A stretch of 64,000 bases of DNA. Origin: Epiperipatus broadwayi. Taxonomy: Eukaryota > Onychophora > Udeonychophora > Euonychophora > Peripatidae. Both the position numbers and the translations under genes were made by a program. Positions 39,112 through 50,899 of the stretch are shown here, one piece after another. The notes under the pieces were generated by a model that worked only from the letters and a program-made list of their open reading frames with translations, had not been told where the DNA came from and made no database searches. The stretch's first letter is position 1. Every line of letters begins with the position of its first letter. The stretch spans positions 1,170,501-1,234,500 of the forward strand of contig JAQFVV010000258.1 in the NCBI GenBank assembly GCA_028023455.1. Reading direction: 5' to 3'.

Positions 39112-39150
39112 AGTTCTGAAGAAGATTGCTAGGGCAATCGAAACTGTAAC
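39112..39150 (+). ncRNA. covarying hairpin motif, copy 4 (best preserved)
   Basis: Plus strand: TATATAAAAGTT, CTGAAGA, A, stem GATTGC-TAGG-GCAATC (six perfect pairs), GAAACTGTAACC, then after about 20 nt AATAAAGCATTGTG and TAACAGTA. The two boxes around the stem correspond to the hammerhead core (C-U-G-A-N-G-A ... G-A-A-A). ACTGT after GAAA could pair with ACAGT about 50 nt later as a third stem ending at a GUA. An extra A at the stem base departs from the hammerhead consensus. Confidence 0.5.
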
Positions 39151-40929
39151 CTGTAAAAGAGGGTGGTAAATAAAGCATTGTGTAACAGTAGTAAAGTGCA
39201 TGGATGATTTAGTATTGTATGATATTTCAATAATATCATTTATTTAGGCATTTGATAATTTCTACCTTTTAATTTGTTTGCTTTTTTTTTTTTTTATCTT
39301 CAGTCTGCAATAAAACGTGAAATATATAGAAAATGAACATTGCTATAAATATAAGCATACAAGAACATTATTGTACATATACAAATCTATAATTTATCTT
39401 AATAAATCTATACAATATAAACTATAAATATTATTTTGGAAAATTAAAAATTAAAATTTTAGAAATTATTGGATGATAATTGATTCTAACCAACTGTCAA
39501 TTATGTTTATTATAGAAAAAATTTAAATAAAATCAAAAATTTAGATACTGAAGTGCACTAAAACACAAATTAAATACACTTATAATACATTATAAGTTAC
39601 CTTAATTACCAAATGAATTAACAATAAGCATGATTACATTCAAATATCAGCCTTTCAAGCTAATTGAGCACGCGCCTTTTGAGAGTGTTAAATAAATGAA
39701 TACTTTCCTCTTCAATCCAAGATATAGTATTTATGCAGGAATAAAAAGGATCCTCTTATTCCTACGACTCAAATTCTTTTATATGAGCAAATCTGAAGTA
39801 CTGTTGAGGAGAGCATGAGTAGAATTCTCACTTTAAATTACTATTTACGATGTTTTTTGACTGAATGACATCGGTGAAATTGTTACATTAAATCATTAAA
39901 AAATATTATCTAGAGTCATTTAATATTTACAAATATTTGTTTTCAATGTCCCATATTTATAAAAAGTGCCTTTTTAAAAAAAAAATGGCTTTGAATGAAA
40001 CAATATGAGTACAGATTAAATGACCAAAATGTACTGTGATCAGATATTGTACATGATAAGAATTTGTGAATATTTTGGGCAGTTATTTTTTCTTCAATAA
40101 TAATTGAAGCAATTTTATTGAGTGCATCTGTATTAATGTCTAGGCCTAAACTCTTAATAATTATTGATTTTGAAAAATCTTTACACCTGATATGCAATCT
40201 TTCTAACTTCATGATTAATATTTTTATTTGTGTTGGCATGTAAAAAGCATTATTTACATTTCAATTTGCAACTATTTTGGACATTACAATTCTGGAAGAA
40301 TAAGTGATAAGAAATTAATGGAACACAATTCATTTAAATGATTAAATCAAAATGTTTAGTCCATAGTCTCAGCTTTTGAAAGAAAATAATTCAAAAATAT
40401 CTAATGGAGGCCATCTCTTAATTATCACTAATATTTATATATTTCAAAACTCTATTCATCAAAATACACATAATAATAAAGAGTTCCACTTAAAATGTGC
40501 TACATTATACAAGCTGCAACAGAACTTAACAGAAACACGAAATGCTATCTCAGTTTTACAGAAATATATTAAGTGAGCAAATACTGTTTCTGTACTGTAG
40601 TTAATGTTAGAAGACAAAAAAGAAAAAGACTGGAAAAATAGGTAACAAAGAGGCAAAAGTAGATAAGTTTACTGATAATGGTTTTGAAGACTATCAGGGT
40701 AGAAAGACATATAATTTTAAGCAGAAACTGCTAAGTTTATTTAAAGAAAAACCATATTACATAGGTATCATATATAAACTGAATATGTTCTAAATAAAAG
40801 ACTAAATAATAAAGTGGTGTTTATATCCAGAATATACAGAAAAGTGTTCCAGCCATTCAATAACAACCTAAAACTAACTCATTAACTAAAAGTTGTCTTT
40901 ATTAAAAAAATGCTTATAATAGTATAATA

Positions 40930-41403
40930 CAGGGGTGGGCAAATAGCATCCCGAAGGCCACATGGGGCTCGCTAAGAGTTTTTATGCTGCCCGCCAAGAT
41001 AATCAGAAAAATTAGCCTTGAACTGAGATTTCCTTCCCAAGCGCGACCGAAGATTCATCTCGCATTTTCCACTAGGATGGCCACATCAATACACATGTGC
41101 AGTGTAGATATGATGTGCAGTGCTTTTCTAGTTGATCTTATTAATTTCAATTTTTTATCTTTGCATTAGCAAATATACACATTCCCAACTTTAGTGAAAC
41201 CATGAATCCTCCGAAATAAAATCGGCAATGAATGTCATGTGTTTAATGAAAAATAGACAAACAAATATTTCTTTGGTTATATAGGGAATAAAGCAATGTG
41301 TTTATTGCGCCCCTCCTCTAACCTTCACTTCCACAAGGTGGCCCCTGACACGGCCCTCCGCCAACCTCTGCGGGCCCCGAACCAAAACCATTGCCCACCC
41401 CTG
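40930..41403. mobile_element. non-autonomous hAT element with exact 8-bp TSD
   Basis: 474 bp bounded by CAGGGGTGGGCAA on the left and TTGCCCACCCCTG on the right, an exact 13-bp inverted terminal repeat. GTATAATA occurs immediately outside both ends (40922-40929 and 41404-41411), the 8-bp target duplication typical of hAT (Charlie/Ac superfamily). Subterminal GGCC/GGGC-rich words make the ends much more GC-rich than the surroundings. The interior has no transposase motif; the open frame 40984-41169 is not recognisable. It would have been mobilised in trans. The intact TSD and TIRs suggest a fairly recent insertion. Confidence 0.9.
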
Positions 41404-42842
41404 GTATAATATATTCAATATTTTTAATAAGGTCACCTCTATTACAGTTGGTGAATTGCAAATGTAGAATTGTTATCAATATAACTACTACTTAGAAAGT
41501 AATGCTGAAACTTTCCTTTTAGAAACTTCCAGTCTCACAAATGGCTTGCCTTGTGTGCAGATACAATGATATCAACAGCAAACAACTTCCTGTTTTTAAA
41601 GCTTGAGCATGCCTCAAAGCATTCCATCATATAGTGGGCATAGTTATTGTCAACTAACATCTGATTTGAAGTTTTTTTATTTATTCTCTTAAATAGACCT
41701 CAGTATGTAATGAGATACTTGTCTTTACTGACCTAGCTTTCCAATTAACCTGTTTATCATTGGTTATTTATTTAAGGTAATGAGTTAAAATGATCTAACA
41801 ATGTTCCCTCTTCCCCCGGCAAATGTGAGCTTTAAAGTACATATTCGTCAGATAGCTTGGCTGACATATAAATTACCTTTTTGCTTCATCTTTTGGTCTA
41901 GTTTCATCATTATCAGATCTCATTTCATCATCAGATTTATTCTTGTGGTCTGGATTCTTAATTGGATTTGGTTACTTCATCGGGTCTGGTTTCATTATCA
42001 GATCTGGTATTTTTCATCAAACAAGATTTCTTCATCAGATCTGATGAACTTTTCTTCAATGTGTGGGATTCCACAGTATGACCTTAATTGATCTTTGTCC
42101 TTCTAAGCTTTGGATGACCGCCATTAGCAAGCTTTTATCTCTAATTATTGCTAGACCCCATTTAGTAGTCTCATTAAATATATAGCAATACAACTAGTCT
42201 TTGAAAAGAAATGTTGAGACTTCCCTTTTGGGTCTTGACCTTTCAGTCTGTGAGTGTCTACCTCCATGTGCAGTTTCAATGATGTTGGATTTACTGACTT
42301 AGCTTGCCAATGGGCTCTTTTAGGTCATTAGTTAATTATTTAGAATAAGCTTTCAATGAGTTAAAGACCACACAAAGGTATGTCATATATGATTTAACTA
42401 CTATAGTTCTTATTTTTGCTGATCTAATTAACATATAGCACTTAAAACATAATTAACAAAACTAATAAAATTGGACTTCAGATAGAAATTCCAAGAGACA
42501 AATGAATAAGTGAATAAATTACAAATCTCTAAAATAAAAAAACCTTAATTGGTGAGATACAAAAAGGATGTAATTCAATTAAAATTTGCATAAATTTTAA
42601 TGCTTTGCACTAATTTTGAAATGCAAAAATGTAGATCATAGTATGAAAGTAGCATTTACAATACAATAATAAGACAGACTTCTGTATAAAATGTTGGACA
42701 AAAATATCAGTTAGCAATATACACCTGGGATAAAATAACCTACATAGACTCACAATGTATAATTAATTAAATATATACATATAATCAGTAGAGCTAATTC
42801 AATTATGAAAATTAATATTTTATTAACTATAAGAATTGATCC
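41404..42842. other. non-coding interval with a TC-rich patch
   Basis: No gene supported. A repetitive stretch at 41880-42050 is built from variants of TTCATCATCAGATCTG (CATCRGATYTGGTTTCATTATC), a degraded short tandem array. The open frame 41801-42091 is a by-product of it. The flanking segments 41520-41790 and 42180-42360 share words (GAAATGTTGAGACTT / GTAATGCTGAAACTT; TGTTTATCATTGGTTATTTA / TTTAGGTCATTAGTTAATTA), so they may be two diverged copies of one unit. Confidence 0.45.
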
Positions 42843-43550
42843 AATCATCATCATCATTGTCAACAATTTTCAATCCATTGCAGGATGAAGGTCTCTCCAA
42901 AATTAATCCAGCTTCTCCAATCTCTAACATTTCTTCTTCACATTATCCCTGCAAACTTTTTTATTTCATCCATCCATTTCACATGTGATCTCTTTCTGGG
43001 TCTTTTAAAATCTCTTGGAATCCAGTTTAAATTTTCAATTGTCCACATATTATCATCTCTTCTAGCAATATGTTCAGACCAACTCTGCTTCAGACTTTTA
43101 ATTCTTTCAATGATGTCAGTAACACCTGTTTGTTCTCTTACCCATATAATGCATTTTCGATTTCTTGTTACTCCTAATATTGCATCTTTCCATATTTCTT
43201 TGAATGGTCTAAAGTCTCTATATTGCTCTTCTATTAAGTGGCCAAAGCTCAGATCAATAAGTAAAAACTGGTAAAACCCATTTATTAAATCCTTCCTTTT
43301 CAAACACGTAGGCATATTTCCTTTTAATATTATTTCTATCAAAAGCACCCAAACCAAGTTTAATTCTATGATTAATTTCATCCATTATGTTTCCATCTGT
43401 AGTAATAATCTGACCAAGGTATTTGTAGTTGTTAATTTCTTCAAATTTATCATCTTTATTTTCATCTTTTGTGAAAATCCATTGAACATTATTTTAGTCT
43501 TTTTAACATTTACCTTTAGTCCTACTTTCTTACTTTCATCTGATAACTCT
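42843..43550 (-). mobile_element. 5'-truncated LINE fragment, minus strand
   Basis: Same family as 11840-12600 and 54351-55090. The 3' end is at the left, a (TGA)n-type tail read on the minus strand (ATCATCATCATC at 42844-42855 on plus). Upstream the minus strand encodes, with frameshifts, NNYKYLGQIITTD (motif E), ILKGNMPTCLKRK, an internal block ending SEHIARRDDNMWTIENLNWI, then RDFKRPRKRSHVKWMDEIKK. The longest open piece is 42938-43381 (147 codons). The 5' end is cut at about 43550 in the Ser-Asp-Glu-Ser-Lys-Lys stretch, exactly where the dispersed repeat 43551-43720 begins. Dead copy. Confidence 0.85.
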
Positions 43551-43720
43551 CAGATCCAAGGCTGCTCACTGAGGAAAGCCACAAATTAAAAACTAGTCTG
43601 GGGATATTGGATGAGTAGGCCCTAGATAGTGATTTTATACACAAGTCTTCTGGCATCCATTGATTACTCTGGCTTGCACTGAGTGGCACTACTGCATGGA
43701 GAGTTTTGCCCATTTTAATG
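43551..43720 (-). repeat. dispersed repeat (same family as 26455 and 15459)
   Basis: On the minus strand: GGCAAAACTCTCCATGCAGT, AGTGCCACTCAGTGCAAGCC, AGAGTAATCAATGGATGCCA, ... CAATATCCCCAGACTAGTTT, ... GGCTTTCCTCAGTGAGCAGC, CTTGGATCTG. It is the fullest unit-length copy in the window (about 170 bp) and shows that the 15459 and 27909 palindromes are self-inverted versions of its first 46-56 bp. It abuts the LINE fragment to its left. The open frame 43522-43893 runs through it by chance. Confidence 0.65.
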
Positions 43721-45564
43721 AGTTGACAACTATCTGGCCTTATCATATTTCTTAATTTTTTTTCTTTATTGAAATGACTACAAAATAAAACATTATCCAT
43801 TTTATCAACACTTAAATCTAATAATTTTAACTTTACAAATTCAAACGTACTTCCCTCGATAATAAATTTAAGATTAGAATCGAAAGCATTCAATCCATCA
43901 ATAAAAAGTTCAATTTATCCTACTGCATAACAAACAAAAACAAACATCAACATATCTAACAAATAATTTTAAAGAAACAGAAAAATTATTAATAACACTG
44001 CTCTCTAAAAAATCGATAGATAGAACTTATTAAAGGAGAAATAACATATCCAAGAAACCAAACTTCTTTAATTTTATAAAAGACATCATTACTCACAAAA
44101 TACATAGAATCCTCTAATAACAAAATCAAATCTTAAATAACCTTAATCTTATCTCGTTTTACCAAATTTAATGTTAATTGTTATGATGTTTACATTTCCA
44201 TTCAAACACAAAAAATGAATGCAGCCAATGTCTCTAAAATTTTAGTTTTATAATATATATAAAGAAAATGGAGAATAATAATTGTCTGATTGATTTTGAA
44301 GACATATGATAGTGATTTGATTACTCTGTTGAATATTTTTACAGAAAAAAAAATACAAATGATAGGTATTTAATAGAAAATTAAATACTGCCTAACACTA
44401 TACTAGCAATTAAAAATAAAATTTTATTTTATTCAAAAATGTATGTGACTTTAATATTGCTAATATTAAGTAGCTCCTGTTTTATTTAATACAGTATATA
44501 TTTAGATAAGCTATTAAATGAAGATTTGGATGAAAATAAATATAACTAAGAAAGAAAATAAGTGATAAGACTTTTAAATGTTGAAAAATTGAAAAACTTA
44601 TGCCAGAAATAATAATAAAAAACTAGATTGATAATTCTAATAATTAATTGCCTTTTAATAAAGATAAAAAAAAAAAATTTTTTTTTTTGATTTACTAAAA
44701 TTAGACTTAAAAAAAAAAAAAAAATTTTTTTTTTTACTTGAAATACTGCTATTTTAAAATAGCGCCAAGAAAGGAACAGTTAAAAAAAGAGAATACACAA
44801 TTTTGTGACATTTTAATATTGGATTTGAAGAAAAATGAAAGGGATAAAATTGGACAGATATAATCTAACAATGTAAGTATATAAAATAGTAAGTAATAAA
44901 AGATTATCATCTATTAAGAAAAGTGTGCAAAAAAAATAGAAGACAGAATTGGAATAATGGTATATTTTGAGACAAGATAGATCTGAAAAATAAGCCGGAA
45001 CTGTAGAATGAAGAAAGAGAGGACAGGAGAAAAAAATAAGTTGATAAATGATTTTAAAAAGAGTTACGAGTTCTTAAAGAATTTAATACAAGAAAGAAAG
45101 TTTTGGAGAAAGTACACTGATTTACTATGTGAATTGTCTTTTGGAAGATAACTAATTATGCTCTTTTTATTAATCTTAACTTCAATGAATGGCTAAATAA
45201 TTTCTTGCTCTTATGAAAAGCCTCTTTAATAACTGCTATTTCATTTTAACTCCTTTTTCAATATCCTAATCATTAGTTAATCAGATTCTAAATTCTTTAA
45301 AAGTTCATATCAGCTCTATTATATTCTAGTTAATCTAAACATGTAATAAACATTGTAGAATCTAATAATTATTAATTAATCTAACATATAGCCTGAAGCT
45401 TATTTTAATTTAAAAATCGACTAAGAGGAATCTATAAGAGTTGCAATTTTAAGCAAGACATTAATTCATAAATCAGATATTTTCCTTAAACATTATTATA
45501 CATTCATTGGTTAAAATTTGTAAAAGCCCCTGAGACAGAACATTGAATATATATATAAACTTAC
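43721..45564. other. non-coding AT-rich interval (KDM1A intron)
   Basis: Immediately downstream of the KDM1A donor at 45564 on the minus strand. It contains two poly-A/poly-T self-complementary blocks (about 44668-44690 and 44709-44733) only 20 bp apart. No further KDM1A exon recognised. Confidence 0.55.
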
Positions 45565-45657
45565 CAGGTATAGGTTTTAAACGTTTAAATAAACCAAAAT
45601 TAATAAAGCCATATCTCTCCAGAAATGCATGAATTCTCATCACTAATGGACCATCAC
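45565..45657 (-). CDS. KDM1A: KDM1A/LSD1 internal exon, C-terminal SWIRM domain
   Basis: The next exon downstream of 53346-53424 in the same histone-demethylase gene. Seen: 93 nt on the minus strand, acceptor TTTATAG before it and donor GTAAGT after it. Completing the split serine codon, it reads (S)DGPLVMRIHAFLERYG, then FINFGLFKRLKPIP, ending one base into the next codon. This matches the family's SDxxLVxRxHxYLERHGxINFGxxKRxKPLP helix and C-terminal SWIRM segment, which in the protein leads directly to the Lys-Lys-x-Gly-Lys-Val and GxGxxG FAD-binding start of the amine oxidase domain. That following exon was searched for below 45564 on the minus strand and not seen. Substitutions relative to vertebrates are conservative (Tyr-Gly for His-Gly, Leu-Phe for Ile-Tyr). 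Both exons are intact and spliced, so this is a functional gene rather than a processed pseudogene. Confidence 0.9.
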
Positions 45658-48600
45658 CTATAAATAATTATAATACTAAATGTTAATAACTTTGTAAATA
45701 CTATTGTACAATAAATATTTTAACTAAATGTGAGTATAGTATGCAACAAATCCAACTAGAAGAAATTATGTAATAAATAAATAGAAAAGCATGTGAATAA
45801 TATACAATTTACAATGAAAAAATAAATCATATTATATCAGTCAGTATCTTAAATAGCTACCATGATGGGAAATGCAGTCAGATAACATAATTTACCATGG
45901 AATTCTAATGACCTATAGTGATATATATTCTGGAAAATTTATGATAACTGAATGTTTTTAGTTCTATAATTCTGTGATTGTATGGAGAAAATACTTTTAT
46001 GCGTTTATCCAATAAAAATGATTGCAATTACAGACAAGAGGTTCAGAAATCTAGCTTACCAAAACTGCATCTGACTACCAGATATAAGTCCTTTTAAAGA
46101 TTGGAGAGACACATATTAACAGAATGTTGCTATTATTCTTCTGTAAAATGATGTCAAAATTATTCGGAAAAAACCAAGCACAATCCAAAAAATATATCCA
46201 AATACTTTCAAGTTGTCCATTTTCCATTATAATACAACAGAAGTAATCACATATAAAAGATATTATAAATTATAAGATTAGCTAGTAGATAAGCAAGATA
46301 TTTGCTCATAGAGAAACCTAATCTAGACAAATTCAAATCATCACCAAATATAGAACTGGCAATTATTATATCAAGGCAATGAATTTAGATAGCTTATAGA
46401 TTACTAAAAGCTCAAGCCTGCCTCTTCGAGTCTTCAGTTCACCATCCAATTCATAAGAGCAGTCATTATTATCTCTTGCTTAATATTCTCAGCAGAAACT
46501 TCTATGTAATTATTTTGTACTTAAATACTTAATCATTACTGACAACTATATTTTAACTATTTTAATATCTTAATGTCAATTGAAAACAATTCAATACAAA
46601 AACCAACCAGCTATACATGTTTTTATTCAAACATATCCAACTGTCTATAAAATCATTGATTTTTCTGCTTCATTTAACAAGAAACACGACCTATCAAACG
46701 ACTTACCTCAAACCCTGATTATCATATGTGAATTTTGAAACTGTGCACATGTTGCCTACTGTCCCATACTTGATTTCCATGCTACAACATTTTCTTATAA
46801 GTAGACCAATTTTTTTATCGAACGATGTATGTTTTCAGTTGTCATAAATATATAGATACATTTTATTATAATCATTACTATCATATCCTATTACTTATTG
46901 CAAGAAAAGTCTTACATTCTTTCAGTCATTTTTTCAATTTCATCATCTTTTAAATTTTTCTTCTGACATTATCATATTCCTTCAATAAGTCTAAACATGA
47001 GTCAAAAATATTCCCATTCCCAATCAATATTTCAATTTTTCTACTTTTTGTCATTTAATTATTTTTAATTTTTTTTTTTTACATTTACAGCTTCAAAAAT
47101 ATTTCTCATCAGGCCACATTTTAACTAAATAGAAAGCCCATATCTCAATTCAAAAATCTATTTTCTCAATTAAATGTGTTCCCCCCCACTCTCCAAAATC
47201 AAGCTCTCAAACTAATAAAATCTAATGAAATATCCCAACTTTTTAATACTATTTCTTTAATTATTTAAATCAATAAATAATCCCACTTTTACTTTTTTAT
47301 TACCAACTACTAGATAATCATTACTACTTTTAGTCATAATTTTAGCTTATTATGTTTACTTAAGCCCAAACTTATAAAATATTTCAATAACATATTTTTT
47401 ATTTTCTAAACTTCTTTAATTTATAATGACACAATACCAACAGTAAATTTATTAAATAATCTTTAACTGATGGAGTAAATTATGAGTAAATCTGCTAGTA
47501 ACAGAATTTCTTTGTCATTTAATAACTTTAGTGTGATTTCAATAAACTTATTCTACTAATTTCTAAGTAAAGATTATGTTAAATTTTCTGCTCAAAGATA
47601 AATTGAATAACTAGGAAATAGAAATGTGCAAGTAAACAACAACAGAAGTTGATCACTGAAAGTAGTAGTTACCATTATTTGTCACTCTCTTAATACAATT
47701 TAATCTAGTATTTTAGTTTAAGAGCTGCATCAAAAATCTTAATGAACTCTTATATCATTCATATTTCTTTCATTTCTTAGATAAATTAAGATTTTAATTT
47801 TTCACTTCTTTTACTAGCAGTAATTCTCTAAATTTTTACCAATCTTAATTGGTCTATTAGCTTAGTACTTATGGTTTAAAAACTAGTTAGATTCATTTTC
47901 ACATTTGACTTCATAATTAGAATTCCTCATCAATAACCAATTCAACAAACATAATGAATTTGTCAATATATTCTACATTTTCTAGAGAAGGATGGTTGTG
48001 GTAGGGTAGAGTTGAGATGAGGGATGTATTGTTAAAAAACTAAAAAACTTGAAAAGATGCCAATTATGTTCAAATTTTTGCCAGATAAATAGAATATAAA
48101 TAATCTTAAACAATTAGCATGCATTCATTTGGGATATTTTCTCTGTTCAATAGTATGAGTAATAAAACAAGACTGCACCATCATATATAATAGATAGAAA
48201 GAATGTTTTAATCATCTTTTCACACTTAAATCACATCATAAACTTATGAGCTAAAAAATGTTTCATATTAGTTAATTGATAATTAAAACTATCTTAAATT
48301 TGCCAAAAATTCTACTATAATTTCAAAGAATATTTGAAAATAAATGCACTGAAAAAGTGAAAACACTTTATAAAAAATCAAAAATGAATCATTTTGCTTT
48401 CAAATGTTTTGGTTTTTATCAGTGCAGTGGAAATTCAAGTGTTGACATTTTTAGCTCACTTAAAAAGCAACGGTTGTTTGTGAAATGCATGTTTAATGAA
48501 AGAGGGTGAATGTTCTGAGTTTCTATGCTGGGGATGGTTATAATATGATGATGAGATGAAAGAAGAACTAATAAAAACCAAAAAATTACACCTTTTTTTT

Positions 48601-49172
48601 TTTTAAAAAAAAAAAATCTGAAATTTGAATAAAAATTTAATTAATAAAATGTACATTTTTCTCTAGTATTTTGTTACATTACATATATTTATTTATTTAA
48701 TGTCTAAATGTTTTATAAATTCTCTGCAAAAGCAGTTTAAGATAACTGATAATAAAGTAGCATAAATAAGAGATAATATATGATCACCATTGGAGTAATC
48801 TGCTACTGTTTGCCTTCCTCATAGCACAATTTATTCCAGCATCTCAATATTTATCATAAGCTTTAAAATATTAAAAGCAGTTGTGTAGACATATAATTGA
48901 ATTTTGTTACACACACACAGTTAAAACTGAGTTAAAAAATATCTTATTAAATCCTAATAAAGAAAATTCGCTAGTGAAGACTTTAACTGTCTGATTATAT
49001 TCTCAGCGTGTAAAGACATTATTTTTGAATAATGGTTATCATAACTGATGAATTTTACTTATTAGGATTGAATTATATATATATACAGACTGAATATATG
49101 TAATCTGAAATTCATTTTACTTTCAAAAAGCCAGGCTTTTTACAAAAAAACTACCATGGCGTTTTTTCTTAC

Positions 49173-49242
49173 CCTCAAACTCAGAGGTGAATGCAAATAA
49201 GCTCATCATACATAAGATGATGTACCACTTATCTACATTCAT
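49173..49242 (-). CDS. possible first coding exon with signal-peptide-like start
   Basis: Minus strand, inside the KDM1A intron. An ATG at 49242 opens 23 codons, MNVDKWYIILCMMSLFAF then TSEFE, followed at once by a strong donor (G|GTAAGAA). The peptide has a short polar head with Lys, a hydrophobic core of about 12 residues and a Ser/Ala-containing end, the layout of a secretory signal peptide. The exon ends in phase 1. That phase is compatible with the 31-nt candidate exon 46060-46090 and also with the KDM1A exon at 45565-45657. It could therefore start a nested secreted-protein gene or an alternative transcript, or be chance. No homologue is recognised and no promoter element is obvious upstream. 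Confidence 0.3.
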
Positions 49243-50442
49243 TTGCTGTATAAACAATAGCACGATAAATAGAACAGATATTAGATTTTCCCTGCTCAAT
49301 TCTTTTATGCTTCAATAGTTTCAAGTAAACTTTTTTCTTAATTCAATCTGGAAATTGTAAAGCATCATCCAGAGATATGAATGGAATCCTAAGGCAAGGG
49401 GCTAAGAATCCCAGAGTTTTACACTTAAGTTGCCATTTGATGATTTCTTTATTTGGTATTTAATATTGTAGTCACTTTCAAGTGACAAAAGATTGTGTGA
49501 AATAGAAGAATTATTAAATATAAAGAAAAAAATGGTTTGAATAGTAAATATATTTTTTATTACAAAATAAAAAAATATTGCAATGGAGTAGGATTCTTTA
49601 TAAATAAAACAGAAAATCAACAATGCTAAAAATGATCATATATCAGATAGAACAGCAATATTAGTTATTCAATTTAATGGAAAATATTAAAGCAGATATT
49701 TCAAGTTTATTCCCAAAACGTTTTCTTTCTGATGAAAAATGGAAGATTTTTTATGCAGGTAGAAAACATGTCTTTGAATAAACCAAAGAATATATTCTTA
49801 ATGCTAGAATTGCAAAATATTTGAAAAATAAGTACAATGAAAAAAAAATGTAAATACAAAATATAAAAATTTGTGATGAAAAAAAAAAAAACAGTGAATT
49901 ATGAATTCATTTTTCAGAAAAGCATCCAAAGAAAAAAATTGACATGTAAGGAGTCAAATAAAGACACAGCAAAGTTAGATTATATTTTGATTGATATAAA
50001 ACATGCATTTAAAGAATACAGAGTACTTAATAGATTCAATATAGGAAGTGATACTATTTAATGAAAATTGCAAAGTATTTTAATGCAATGCTAGATACAA
50101 AAGCTATTAAATAGGCAATAATAAATAATATCCAGACCCTTCAACAAATATTGCAATGAAATTAAACTAGAACTCAAAAAATCATTTTAAAACATTAAAA
50201 AATTTAGAAATATATCAGCGTTGAAATATATCAATAAAAAAAAATAACAAATAATTTGGGGGAAAAAGCAGTAATTCAACAATAGTCAAAAAAAGAAATG
50301 TGAAATAATTAAAAACAAATTATTCTGGAAGAAATGAAGATGTGGAATTCTGTAAAATGATGCAGAAAAAGGACAGTAAAGACAAATATAGATGTAAATA
50401 ATCAAAACGGAAGTAACTGGACTATGTAAACATTAATAACTA

Positions 50443-50476
50443 CAAAAAGATAGAATGATATCAATCTATCTTTTTG
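50443..50476. repeat. perfect 12-bp hairpin, copy 2
   Basis: Arms CAAAAAGATAGA (50443-50454) and TCTATCTTTTTG (50465-50476) around the loop ATGATATCAA. The inner 11 bp of each arm and much of the loop (ATGA-AT-TCA versus ATGA-TA-TCA) match the hairpin at 2498-2533. Confidence 0.6.
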
Positions 50477-50899
50477 CTCTGTTGCTTAGTTTTTTAATGT
50501 AGTTTTAAATTATAGAATGAATTTTGTCTATTATTTTTAATTTCTGTGCAGACTAAATAATCTGAAATCACCATTAAAATATTCAGAGGATCAGAACTGA
50601 GTCTTAATTTTAACAACCTCTAAATATCAAATGAAAAATCAGTTTAATAAGTGTAATAATAAATATTCATAACTGAAGTACTTATATTTAAATTATGATT
50701 ATTTATTACTACAAATATATGTATCTAATTATAAATAGCAAGGAAAATATTAACAAAAAAATTAATTCAACAATAAAAAAAATTGGTTCTTATGTACAAA
50801 ATATTAAGACTATAACAAGTAGGTTATGGAAAACTTTGAAATCAAAGCGAATCAAATTGGATTTCAAAGTGATTATTGCATAGTAGACTATATCAAATA

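Larger units (their letters stand above)
32370..40929. other. long non-coding AT-rich interval
   Basis: No gene found on either strand. It holds a 12-bp hairpin with a box B-like loop (34797-34842), opposite homopolymers C9 (36439-36447) and G10 (36636-36645), a vague internal repetition at 37430-37570 (GTGTTTCCAA words), the fourth covarying hairpin motif (39112-39150) and long A/T tracts. Open frames such as 34591-34839, 35088-35369 and 39943-40239 have composition-driven residues and no motif. Confidence 0.55.

Noticed and set aside
39943-40239. 98-codon minus-strand frame
   Set aside because: No motif or homology recognised and no promoter or splice support; composition typical of background.
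42885-43274. 129-codon plus-strand frame
   Set aside because: It is the antisense shadow of the LINE fragment 42843-43550.
43522-43893. 123-codon minus-strand frame
   Set aside because: It runs across the end of the LINE fragment and a dispersed repeat into AT-rich DNA; similar peptides arise wherever that repeat occurs.
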